Below the pieces are notes generated by a model, which worked only from the letters and a program-made list of their open reading frames with translations, ran no database searches and had not been told where the DNA came from. The translations under genes were made by a program, and so were the position numbers. This document shows, one piece after another, positions 1-7,822 of a DNA stretch of 57,339 nt. The stretch is taken from positions 1-57,339 of the forward strand of contig JANQRB010000091.1 of assembly GCA_028284775.1 (NCBI GenBank), read 5' to 3'. How positions within the stretch are numbered: the stretch's first letter is position 1; every line of letters starts with the position of its first letter. The stretch is from Candidatus Kapaibacterium sp. (GTDB taxonomy: Bacteria > Bacteroidota > Ignavibacteria > Kapaibacteriales > UBA7675).

Positions 1-481
1 ATCTGCGATGTGACATCTTTCGATCCCAAGCATTTGTTGTTGATGCGTCCGATGTGGTGCGCGCTACATCGTGACTACTACTTTTTCAGGATCGACTAGC
101 TAGACCGTCAATAGGTTAGTGTTAAAACAGCTACAGCAGCATGACGGTGCTAATATTCGAAAGTCTGTGCGATTATCTCGTGGAACGTGGAGTATTGGGC
201 GATGGCGAGAAAAAGATGTTTATGGAGAATCTGCGGACACGTAAGTCGAGTAGCTGATCAGCAAGGAATGCATCAATTCCGTATTCACCGCATTCATAAT
301 CTCATCACGGGAGAACCACATCTGCAAAACTGATGAAGCATGTGCTCATAGTGATGAAAACTTTGTCAGCTAAGTAGGAAAGATAGTATCGAAATGTGCG
401 GCGAACTACGGCAGCATATAGGTGGATAAACCCAGCCAATCCAACCCCAAAACTGTACGGATAATGTACGGACTAAAAAGC
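1..481. other. Gene-poor stretch at window start
   Basis: No recognisable gene is visible in either strand. A 38-codon open frame at 141-257 (+) contains a short charged stretch but has no clear ribosome-binding site and matches no family I recognise; it may be a remnant. The segment lies beyond the terminator of the minus-strand tRNA gene, so it may be an old integration or recombination site, but no repeat of the tRNA 3' end is seen here. Confidence 0.4.
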
Positions 482-517
482 AAAAGCCTTGTAACTCATT
501 GAATTACAAGGCTTTAA
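482..517 (-). terminator. Intrinsic terminator after tRNA-fMet
   Basis: A near-perfect inverted repeat (AAAGCCTTGTAA paired with TTACAAGGCTTT around a 9-nt loop) starts just beyond the 3' end of the minus-strand tRNA. On the minus strand it is followed by a T-rich run, as in a Rho-independent terminator. T residues on both sides mean it could act in both directions. Confidence 0.7.
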
Positions 518-529
518 CGTTTTGCGTAG

Positions 530-602
<73 letters not shown>

Positions 603-695
603 ATGTCAAGAGCAACAAAGATAATACCATCGTAATAACTGTGCAAATGCTTTTGTGCCGCGTGACCCTTTTGTGTTATTTTTGCCGTTCTGATC

Positions 696-733
696 CGCCG
701 CTGCAAGCTGAAGAGCGGCGCTTTTGTTGTTGA
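696..733 (+). promoter_or_regulatory. Leader hairpin with T-rich tail before pheT
   Basis: CGCCGCT (696-702) pairs perfectly with AGCGGCG (714-720) around an 11-nt loop and is followed by CTTTTGTTGTT, ending about 15 nt before the pheT start codon. It looks like an intrinsic terminator in the mRNA leader and could be an attenuator. A 28-codon open frame (647-733) spans it, but is rich in Cys and Arg rather than Phe, so a classical Phe leader peptide is not supported. Function is inferred. Confidence 0.4.
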
Positions 734-747
734 CGCACGAGGACGAT

Positions 748-3162
748 ATGCTGGTTTCTTATCAATGGCTGCGGGACTATGTGAAGATTGATGTGGCGCA
801 GCAGGAGGTCGCCGAAGCCCTGACAATGCTGGGCTTTGAGGTTGAAGAGATACAGGACCTGGGGAAGCGCTTCGACAAGTTTGTCGTGGGAGAGGTGCTG
901 AGGCGTGAGGACCATCCTGACGCCGACAAGCTCTCGGTCTGCGAGGTAACGACGGGGGAGGGCGAGTCGCGGACGATTATCTGCGGCGCGCCGAATGTCG
1001 ATGCCGGACAGAAGGTGGTCGTGGCCCTGAATGGCGCCGTCGTGCCGAACGGCGGCTTTACGATCGAAAAACGCAAGATACGCGGCGTGGTCTCGAATGG
1101 CATGATCTGCAGCGTGGCGGAGCTGGACTTCGGTGAGGATGCCGACGGCATCTGGGTGCTGCCGGAAGAGGCGCCGCTGGGTATGCCCTTCGCAAGCTAT
1201 ATCGGCGCTGGCGATTTCGTCTTCGACCTCAGCATCACGCCCAACCGGGCCGACAGTCTGAGCCATATCGGTATCGCGCGCGAGCTGGCGGCACGCTATG
1301 AGAAAAAGCTGCAGCGGCCGGAAGTAAAAATCAAGGAAGGCGGAGGAGCGGCTGCCGATCATATCACGCTCGACATACGCCAGTCGGATGATTGTCCGCG
1401 CTATGCGGGGCGCGTTGTTAAAGGCGTCAAGGTAGCGAGCTCGCCGGATTGGCTGCAGAACCGCCTGCGGGCCGTGGGACTGCGGCCGCGCAACAATATC
1501 GTCGATATCACCAATTATGTGCTGATGGAGTGCGGGCACCCGCTGCATGCCTTTGACCTGAACGAGATTCGCGGCAACAAAATTATCGTCCGGCGCGCGG
1601 CCGAAGGCGCGGCCTTTACCACGCTGGACGACAAAGAACGCAGCCTGGATGACCGGATGCTGATGATCTGCGACGGCGAACGGCCCGTGGCGGTCGCCGG
1701 CGTAATGGGCGGGCAGAACTCGGAGATCGCGGATTCCACCACCGACGTGTTTATCGAGTCGGCTTATTTCGACCCGGCGTCGGTGCGGCGGACGGCGCGC
1801 AAGCTTGGTATCTCCAGTGACGCCTCCTACCGTTTCGAGCGCGGCGCTGACGTCGAGAATGTCGTGTATGCCGTCAACCGCGCCGCGGCGCTGATGGCCG
1901 AAATTGCCGGCGGCCAGGTGCTGGAAGGTATCGTCGACGCCTATCCCAGGCCGCTGGAACAGCAAGCGGTGCGAATGCGCTTTGCCCGCGCCTCGATGAT
2001 TGCCGGCGTGGATATCCCCGCCGCGGAACAACGCGATTATTTGCAGCGCCTGAACTTTGAGCTTGTCGCCGAAGATGCCGACTCCATCACTGTTCGTCCG
2101 CCCTCATATCGGGTTGACATCCATCAGGAGATTGACCTGATCGAAGAGGTTGCGCGGATGTACAACTATGACAATGTTAAGCCGGCGGGCAGTTCGCGCC
2201 TGCCCCTGCATCGGGACGCGGCTCCCGACGAATTGAGCGTAGCCTCCCTGCGCGTTAAACTGCGGGGATATCTGCGTGGCGCCGGCTTCAATGAAATTAT
2301 CACGCCCAATCAGCTCGATCCCGCCTCGGCGGCGCACTTTACGGACAATCCCGTCAAACTGGCGAATCCTCTGGGGGAAGAGCTTTCGATAATGCGTCCT
2401 TCGCTGCTGCCAGCCTTTCTGCGGGTGATCAGGCACAACCAACGCTTCGGCACACGCGACCTGCGACTCTTTGATATCGGGCGTACCTTCAGCCGTGACG
2501 ACGAAGCGGATGTCTTCATTCGCGGTATTCGCGAACGCTATGAACTGCTGTTTGGAATCTGCGGCGCGGCGGAATCCGCTCACTGGGATCGCCAGGAACG
2601 TCAGGTGGATTTTTATGACATCAAGGGTCACGTGGAAGCTATGGTGGAAGCCCTGGGCTTGCGGAAGATTTCTTTCGCCGCCTTGAGCGAACGCCCGGTC
2701 TTTCTCGGCGTCGAAAGCCAGCTTATCCGTCACCGCAAACAGATTGTCGGCTATGTCGGCAATCTTGCGCCGGACATGGCCGAGGCTTTTGATCTGGAAT
2801 CGCCACTCTGGCTGTGCTCGCTTGACCTCGAAGCCTTCTTCCAGGCACCGCGCAAGACAGGGCGCTATGAAGCAATTTCAGCCTATCCCGCCGTCAAGCG
2901 CGATCTGGCCTTTGTCCTTGACACTGCCACCGCGGCGGCGGAAGTGGAAAATGTCATCAGGCGGCAGGGCGGTCCGACGCTGCAGGAGCTTGGCGTTTTC
3001 GATGTCTTTACCGGCGCGGCGATCGGCGAGGGTAAAAAGAGCGTCGCCTTCTCCCTGCTCTTCAATTCGCCCAAACGCACCCTGCAGGATGAAGAGGTCG
3101 ACCAGCGAATCGCAGCAATTGTCGGCGCTGTGCAAAAGCAGTTTGGCGGCGAGCTGCGCTGA
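748..3162 (+). CDS. pheT: Phenylalanyl-tRNA synthetase beta subunit
   Basis: This is the beta chain of the alpha2-beta2 enzyme that charges tRNA-Phe in the cytoplasm; it binds and positions the tRNA and carries the editing site. The 804-residue length is normal. Domains in order: an EMAP-like tRNA-binding OB fold at about 39-150 (GEVLRREDHPDADKLSVCEV), the B3/B4 editing region at about 215-390 (NNIVDITNYVL, GHPLHAFDL), B5 at about 405-475, the inactive synthetase-like core, and the FDX-ACB anticodon-binding domain at about 710-804 (SAYPAVKRDLAFVLD). The ATG at 748 was chosen because GAGGA lies 5 nt upstream and the protein then begins MLVSYQWL, as in the family; upstream TTG codons lack a site. 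pheS is not adjacent, unlike in many bacteria. Confidence 0.97.
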   Translation: MLVSYQWLRDYVKIDVAQQEVAEALTMLGFEVEEIQDLGKRFDKFVVGEVLRREDHPDADKLSVCEVTTGEGESRTIICGAPNVDAGQKVVVALNGAVVPNGGFTIEKRKIRGVVSNGMICSVAELDFGEDADGIWVLPEEAPLGMPFASYIGAGDFVFDLSITPNRADSLSHIGIARELAARYEKKLQRPEVKIKEGGGAAADHITLDIRQSDDCPRYAGRVVKGVKVASSPDWLQNRLRAVGLRPRNNIVDITNYVLMECGHPLHAFDLNEIRGNKIIVRRAAEGAAFTTLDDKERSLDDRMLMICDGERPVAVAGVMGGQNSEIADSTTDVFIESAYFDPASVRRTARKLGISSDASYRFERGADVENVVYAVNRAAALMAEIAGGQVLEGIVDAYPRPLEQQAVRMRFARASMIAGVDIPAAEQRDYLQRLNFELVAEDADSITVRPPSYRVDIHQEIDLIEEVARMYNYDNVKPAGSSRLPLHRDAAPDELSVASLRVKLRGYLRGAGFNEIITPNQLDPASAAHFTDNPVKLANPLGEELSIMRPSLLPAFLRVIRHNQRFGTRDLRLFDIGRTFSRDDEADVFIRGIRERYELLFGICGAAESAHWDRQERQVDFYDIKGHVEAMVEALGLRKISFAALSERPVFLGVESQLIRHRKQIVGYVGNLAPDMAEAFDLESPLWLCSLDLEAFFQAPRKTGRYEAISAYPAVKRDLAFVLDTATAAAEVENVIRRQGGPTLQELGVFDVFTGAAIGEGKKSVAFSLLFNSPKRTLQDEEVDQRIAAIVGAVQKQFGGELR

Positions 3163-3632
3163 TTGGATTGCTGCTTTATCACATAAGCGTTTTGTTTCTG
3201 CTTTTCCCCTTGAGATACGATGCTGAGGCGCGAGCTGAGCGCCGAATGGGGAGAGGCCAGGAGAATTTGAGTTCTTCTTAACTCCCCTAAGCCTTTTTCA
3301 CATTCATCAGGTGAATGAAGGCCCCATTCGGCCGGAGGGCCTTTATTTCGAGTCGCAAGCTGTTGATTGATCGCAACGGCAAGTCGGGCGATGTACAACA
3401 AAACTACTCCTGCCATTCATCATCCGCCTAATCAACGGCCCTCGGTTTGATAGCTCAATTCAGTTGTATTGGGCTTGAGGATGTGAGCCCGAAATCCTTC
3501 AGGTAGCACGGGCTCCGCCGAATTATGAACATTCATTAACTTTAATTGAAAAAACGTAAATTATTTCGTAATTAGCGGTTTAGCCGGATTACCGGACATG
3601 GTTTCTTATCAATCCTGAATGCGGATCGAGTG
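3163..3632. other. Intergenic region pheT to coiled-coil gene
   Basis: No open frame here looks coding. It holds the presumed pheT terminator at 3318-3349 and a possible promoter for the next gene (TTGAAA at 3546-3551, 17-nt spacer, TAATTA at 3569-3574; weak -10 match). The segment just before the next gene is AT-rich, as expected of a promoter region. Confidence 0.4.
3318..3349 (+). terminator. Terminator downstream of pheT
   Basis: AAGGCCC (3318-3324) pairs perfectly with GGGCCTT (3337-3343) around a 12-nt loop and is followed by TATTTCG. It lies 155 nt beyond the pheT stop and is the best terminator candidate in this gap, although the T-tract is short. Confidence 0.5.
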
Positions 3633-4856
3633 ATGGGCAATACGAGTGACCTCCAATCCACCCTCAGGCCGAGTCCCGAATTGGAAACCGCAGTAACCAA
3701 GCTGTGGGGCGTTGTTCGGCAGGCCGGCGAGATCATCGTGTCACTACGCGAGGACAACCGGCATCTGGTGCTGCGGCTTGCTGAAGTGGAAGAGGGAAAC
3801 GGCCAGGAGCAATCGCAAAGCGCCGCCGATGACAGTGAAGTCCGCCGTCGCTTGGCCGAGCTGGAGCAGGAAGCCATGCAGAGCGCCCGGCTTCGCGACG
3901 AGCTGCGGGAGCGTGAAGAATCGATTGCCGACCTCAAGCAACAGCTCGCCGGGGCCGAGGATCTACTGACCGCAGCGCAAGAGGAAACCGCCGTCCTGCG
4001 CCGGGAAAGTGAAGTCCGGCAGCGCGATGTTCAGGATAGCGCCTTTCTGAAGGCCGAGCTCGTCAGCCGCAATGCCGAGCTGAATGCCCGTCAGAACGAA
4101 ATTCTCGAATTGCAGAATCAGCTTGCCGAAGTGGAAGACAAGCTGCTGCGGGGCCCGGAGGAGGCGGAAGATCACGAGGGAGAAGATCCCATCTTGAAGG
4201 CGCCCGATGAAAGCGAGCTGCTGCGCAAGGAAGTATACAAGTATAAAACGCTGTACGAAGAGCAGAAAGAGCTCTATGAAAAGCGGATCAAAAATCGCGA
4301 ACCCTATCAGGTAGATCTGTTCACCGCCAGCGAGATCGACACCGAATGGCGTAACAAGACCGGCGAGCTTGACGCCGAGCTGCATCGGCTGGTGGAAATG
4401 AAAGCGGCGCTGGAACAAAACCTGCAGCAGCGACGGAAGGAATTGCAAGCTGCCCAGAATGAGGCGCAAGAACTGCAAGCGCGCATTGCGGATCTGGAGG
4501 AAAACCTGGCCGGGCTGGAAACCGAAAAACGCGAGCGTGAGGCCGAATGCCTGCAATTGCGTCGGCAGGTTGATCAACTCGCGACGGGATTGCAGGCTGA
4601 AAGCGGCGACGCCGGAGCCGCCCGGCGTCTTCAGACTGAACTGGCGCGGGCGGCGGATTTGCAGACGCAGATCGAGTCGGTGCAGGCGGAACGGAGCCGG
4701 CTCGCTGAGCGCGTCCGGCAGTTGGAAGCCATCATTGAGGCGCAATCCGATGACGACAAAGGCCGCGTAGACTTGAATCCCGAGGAACGCGAACGTCTGC
4801 AGAACAGGGTCAGCAGTCTGCTGACGAAAGTAGAGGGTCTGATCGGGGAAACATGA
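3633..4856 (+). CDS. Coiled-coil protein next to zapA
   Basis: The 407-residue protein has no signal peptide or membrane segment and is almost wholly predicted coiled coil: heptads rich in Glu, Gln, Leu, Arg and Ala run from about residue 20 to 380. The extreme N-terminus (LETAVTKLWGVV) and the C-terminus (LQNRVSSLLTKVEGLI) are less charged and may be binding tails. Many FCB genomes have a small coiled-coil gene just upstream of zapA, and the C-terminal pattern resembles such division-linked proteins; this copy is much longer. A role as a cytoplasmic partner of ZapA at the division ring is inferred from position and build only. The ATG at 3633 is taken as the start; a GTG lies one codon before it. 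Alternative: a general structural coiled-coil protein. Confidence 0.75.
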   Translation: MGNTSDLQSTLRPSPELETAVTKLWGVVRQAGEIIVSLREDNRHLVLRLAEVEEGNGQEQSQSAADDSEVRRRLAELEQEAMQSARLRDELREREESIADLKQQLAGAEDLLTAAQEETAVLRRESEVRQRDVQDSAFLKAELVSRNAELNARQNEILELQNQLAEVEDKLLRGPEEAEDHEGEDPILKAPDESELLRKEVYKYKTLYEEQKELYEKRIKNREPYQVDLFTASEIDTEWRNKTGELDAELHRLVEMKAALEQNLQQRRKELQAAQNEAQELQARIADLEENLAGLETEKREREAECLQLRRQVDQLATGLQAESGDAGAARRLQTELARAADLQTQIESVQAERSRLAERVRQLEAIIEAQSDDDKGRVDLNPEERERLQNRVSSLLTKVEGLIGET

Positions 4857-4914
4857 ACATTTTTCGGGACGCGGAATGATCTAACAGGCGCCGTGTTCCC
4901 GTGCCAAATTTTAA

Positions 4915-4943
4915 TTGAATGGCACAAACTAAATACGTATTTT
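4915..4943 (+). promoter_or_regulatory. Predicted promoter for zapA
   Basis: TTGAAT (4915-4920), a 17-nt spacer and TATTTT (4938-4943) match the housekeeping sigma-factor consensus at 4 of 6 positions in each box. Transcription would start near 4950, giving a leader of about 34 nt before zapA. The spacing is ideal, but this is a prediction from base pattern only. Confidence 0.45.
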
Positions 4944-4983
4944 TGGACCGAAGCGGATTAATGCCGCAAGGACGCAAGAGTAT

Positions 4984-5277
4984 ATGCTAAAGTCGGTTAA
5001 AGTCAATATCGGCGGACAGGAATTCAACCTGCGCGCCGATGACGAAGAAAAAGTGCGGCACTTGGCGGAACAAGTAGACGTTAAAATGCAGCACTTACGT
5101 CATAAGATTCAAAATCCTTCTACGGCTGCACTGACAGTGTTGACAGCTTTGAATATCGCCGAAGAGGGACACGACCGAATGCAGCAGCAACAGGCGGACA
5201 TTAGTTTCGTGACAAGGGAGCTGGAGCGGATGTCCGACTTTCTGGAGTCGAGTTACAATGCCGATTCCTCCGCTTGA
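4984..5277 (+). CDS. zapA: Cell division protein ZapA
   Basis: ZapA is a small cytoplasmic protein that bundles FtsZ filaments at midcell. The 97-residue product has the family layout: an N-terminal beta-rich head with SVKVNIGGQEFNLRADDEEKV, then a long helix ending in the dimer coiled coil (SFVTRELERMSDFLESS). The head motif and length identify it well. The start at 4984 is the only suitable ATG; purine-rich AAGGACGCAAGAG precedes it. It lies between a large coiled-coil gene and a structured RNA followed by rny. In proteobacteria the 6S RNA gene also lies just downstream of zapA, which supports the reading of the next feature. Confidence 0.92.
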   Translation: MLKSVKVNIGGQEFNLRADDEEKVRHLAEQVDVKMQHLRHKIQNPSTAALTVLTALNIAEEGHDRMQQQQADISFVTRELERMSDFLESSYNADSSA

Positions 5278-5365
5278 CGATTGTGGAACGCGCGCTGTAC
5301 AACCACGTTCGGAAAACAATTATCTACTCGTTGCAACAGACTGATCTTTGTGTGATAGGGGCGAC

Positions 5366-5624
5366 CGGAAAAATTAATGCCGTATCGCCTGTCGTTGAAA
5401 CGCTATTTAAGAACCGACAAGTTTAAAATTAGGGAATTCGTCTCTGGTTATAAATTACAGGCCTCAACGATCCGGTTCGTTCCGGTGACAACTTCGCTTC
5501 GACGGGGTTCAGTGGAAGTAAAATATAGTCAGGCGTTTACCCACTGTGTTACGATAGGGTTCTTAAAAGCCTCGCGCGGTTTTACCGCTTCAGCGACGGA
5601 GCTTGATACGGCATTTTTTTGTTT
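5366..5624 (+). ncRNA. ssrS: Structured RNA, 6S RNA candidate
   Basis: About 245-255 nt form a long closed rod ending in a T-run. Outer stem: 5376-5386 with 5605-5615, 11 perfect pairs (AATGCCGTATC/GATACGGCATT), then TTTTTTTG. Second stem: 5388-5399 with 5589-5599, 11 pairs with one bulge. Third stem: 5402-5415 with 5558-5570, 13 pairs with one bulge. A hairpin (5576-5588, GCGG/CCGC) projects from the 3' strand at the junction; further hairpins lie at 5472-5485 and 5510-5546. A closing stem, a 3'-strand side hairpin, an apical domain and a 3' terminator, placed after zapA, are the build and synteny of 6S RNA, which binds RNA polymerase holoenzyme. It is longer than the usual 180-200 nt and the open central bubble is not obvious, so another RNA is possible. 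A weak promoter (TTGCAA at 5331) precedes it. Confidence 0.55.
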
Positions 5625-5883
5625 CTCGTCACCCGGCAAGCCTTAAACAACGAGTAACTTCATTCCAAGCGGCCGGACCGGTTTTCGATTCAGATCCAAC
5701 CTAGCCTACGCAGCCGTCAGCGGCACGCTTCTTTCACGTGGTTGTTTTGTGATTAGGATACTTTAGTACCGCAGCCAGTCGACGGAGCCCATCACCTGGT
5801 AGAGTGGTGGCATGTTTCCAATTGCTCAGTACCGTCGCCGCTGCGCCCAATAGATTCACTGACGAAACAGAGTGGAGTTGCTC

Positions 5884-7455
5884 ATGGAATCCATGACTAA
5901 TATCGTACCAATCATATTGAGTATACTCGGCTTGATTCTCGGATTCGGCATTGGCTACTTCATCAGTGGCAAAGCAGCCCAAACGAAAATCACGGAAGCC
6001 GAAGGCCGCGCTCAGCAGATTATCAAGGAAGCTGGAAAAGAAGCTAAGGCGGTTCAGAAAGAAAAAGCGCTGGAAGCAAAGGAAGAATGGCACCGCCGCA
6101 AACAGGAATTTGAGAATCAGACGCAGCAGCGCCGCAATAAACTTCAACAAATCGAAAAGCAGGTCAAGAATCGCGAAGAAAACATCGACAAAAAACTGGA
6201 AGTTATCACACGTAAAGAAAAACAACTTCAGTCGCTGGATAAGGAGCTCGGTCAGAAGCGCGGCAAGATTGAAAGTCGTTATGCCAAAGCGGAAGAATTG
6301 GTCAATGAACAGAATGTTCGGCTGGAACGCATTACCGGTATGTCGCGTGAAGATGCCAAGAAATACCTGATCGAGAATATGGAAAACGAAGCGCGGGCCG
6401 AAGCCGCGCATGCCATTAAGGCTATCCGCGATGAAACCAAACTTAACGCTCGTAAGGAAGCGCAGAAGATTGTGGTCCAGGCCATCCAGCGCACCGCTTC
6501 GGACCACTCGGTCGAGACCACGGTTTCGGTCGTCAACCTCGCCAGTGAAGATATGAAGGGGCGTATCATCGGGCGCGAGGGTCGCAACATTCGCGCCTTC
6601 GAGGCTGCCACGGGAATTGACCTCATTATTGACGATACGCCCGAAGCGGTAATCATTTCGGGCTTTGATCCCTTCCGGCGTCAGGTGGCCAAGCTGGCAC
6701 TGGAACGGCTGATGAACGACGGCCGGATCCATCCCTCGCGCATCGAGGAAGTTGTCGAAAAAACGCAGCACGAGCTGGAAGAAGAAGTGCGGGGCGAAGG
6801 TGAAAACGCGCTGCTGGAGCTGAATATCCACAACATGCACCCCGAGCTGGTACGCCTTGTCGGGCGCATGAAATACCGGTCCAGCTATGGTCAGAACCTG
6901 TTGAATCATTCGATCGAAGTAGCCTATCTCTGCGGCATTATGGCGGTTGAAATCGGACTAGACGTGCGCATGGCCAAACGGGCGGGATTGCTGCACGACG
7001 TCGGTAAGTGCGTCGATCGCAACATCGAAGGACCGCACGCCTTGCTGGGCTTCGACCTCGCCAAACGCTATAAGGAACATCCGATCGTGGCCAACGCTAT
7101 CGGCGCCCACCACGAAGATATCGAAATGGAGTCGCCGATCGCGGCGATCGTCCAGGCCTGCGACGGCATCAGCGGTGCCCGTCCGGGTGCGCGACGCGAG
7201 TCCCTGGAAAACTACATTAAACGTCTTGAAAAGCTTGAAGACTTGGCCGGCGCTTTTGACGGCGTCAACAAAACCTTTGCCATTCAGGCCGGCCGCGAGA
7301 TTCGGGTCATTGTCGAACCCGAACGCGTCGACGATCTGCTGGCCGACTCGCTGGCCCATGACATCGCCGGCAAAATCGAAAACGAGCTCGAATATCCGGG
7401 GCAGATTCGTGTGACCGTGGTGCGCGAACGACGCAGCATGGCCTTTGCCAAGTAG
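5884..7455 (+). CDS. rny: Ribonuclease Y
   Basis: RNase Y is a membrane-anchored endoribonuclease that starts mRNA decay. The 523-residue product has an N-terminal transmembrane helix (about 5-27), a long charged coiled coil (about 30-200), a KH RNA-binding domain with GRIIGREGRNIRAFE at about 225, and an HD phosphohydrolase domain with LLHDVGK at about 368 followed by GAHHEDIE. Length and order are those of the family. ATG 5884 is preferred because GGAG sits 6 nt upstream; a GTG at 5872 is in frame but lacks a site. It follows the 6S-like RNA and is probably transcribed separately, as the RNA ends in its own T-run. A strong hairpin follows the stop codon. Confidence 0.96.
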   Translation: MESMTNIVPIILSILGLILGFGIGYFISGKAAQTKITEAEGRAQQIIKEAGKEAKAVQKEKALEAKEEWHRRKQEFENQTQQRRNKLQQIEKQVKNREENIDKKLEVITRKEKQLQSLDKELGQKRGKIESRYAKAEELVNEQNVRLERITGMSREDAKKYLIENMENEARAEAAHAIKAIRDETKLNARKEAQKIVVQAIQRTASDHSVETTVSVVNLASEDMKGRIIGREGRNIRAFEAATGIDLIIDDTPEAVIISGFDPFRRQVAKLALERLMNDGRIHPSRIEEVVEKTQHELEEEVRGEGENALLELNIHNMHPELVRLVGRMKYRSSYGQNLLNHSIEVAYLCGIMAVEIGLDVRMAKRAGLLHDVGKCVDRNIEGPHALLGFDLAKRYKEHPIVANAIGAHHEDIEMESPIAAIVQACDGISGARPGARRESLENYIKRLEKLEDLAGAFDGVNKTFAIQAGREIRVIVEPERVDDLLADSLAHDIAGKIENELEYPGQIRVTVVRERRSMAFAK

Positions 7456-7487
7456 TCGCCGACGCTTTGTCCTATATCCAAAGATCC

Positions 7488-7530
7488 AGTCCCTTTTTTC
7501 GGCTGATAGTCGAAGGAGGGACTTGTCGTT
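7488..7530 (+). terminator. Terminator downstream of rny
   Basis: AGTCCCT pairs with AGGGACT and encloses a second perfect stem TTCGGCT/AGTCGAA with a 3-nt loop, giving a two-part hairpin at 7488-7523. It is followed by TGTCGTTTTC. Its position 32 nt after the rny stop fits a transcript end. Confidence 0.6.
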
Positions 7531-7822
7531 TTCAGACCTTCCGATCTGGCCTTTGTTGGATCGCGAGTTAGCTTCATTCAAGAGTTCTGCCGCCCCCGGC
7601 TGGACGACATGCGCATATCCGCCATCCGGCAAATCCATTTGCTCCGATAATTCGACTTTCACCGGCACAAAGCGCTTGCTATGTCCTTGAACTGCGCGGG
7701 ATGAGATTGTATATTAAGCGCTTCCAGCGAATCTGGACATGAATACTGCAGCGCGAAACGGTAAAGCTCTTTTTCCATTCAAAACCCTATTCAGGGTTAC
7801 ATCCCAATACAGCACAACAACT

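Noticed and set aside
751..765. A 15-nt word shared between pheT start and 3599-3613
   Set aside because: A match of this length is expected about once by chance in a window of this size.
676..2031. A 451-codon minus-strand frame opposite pheT
   Set aside because: Shadow of pheT caused by GC-rich codons; the product has no family features and pheT is certain.
5377..5646. An 89-codon frame after zapA
   Set aside because: It lies wholly over the long-range stems of the 6S-like RNA, has no ribosome-binding site and resembles no protein family; the structured RNA explains the sequence better.
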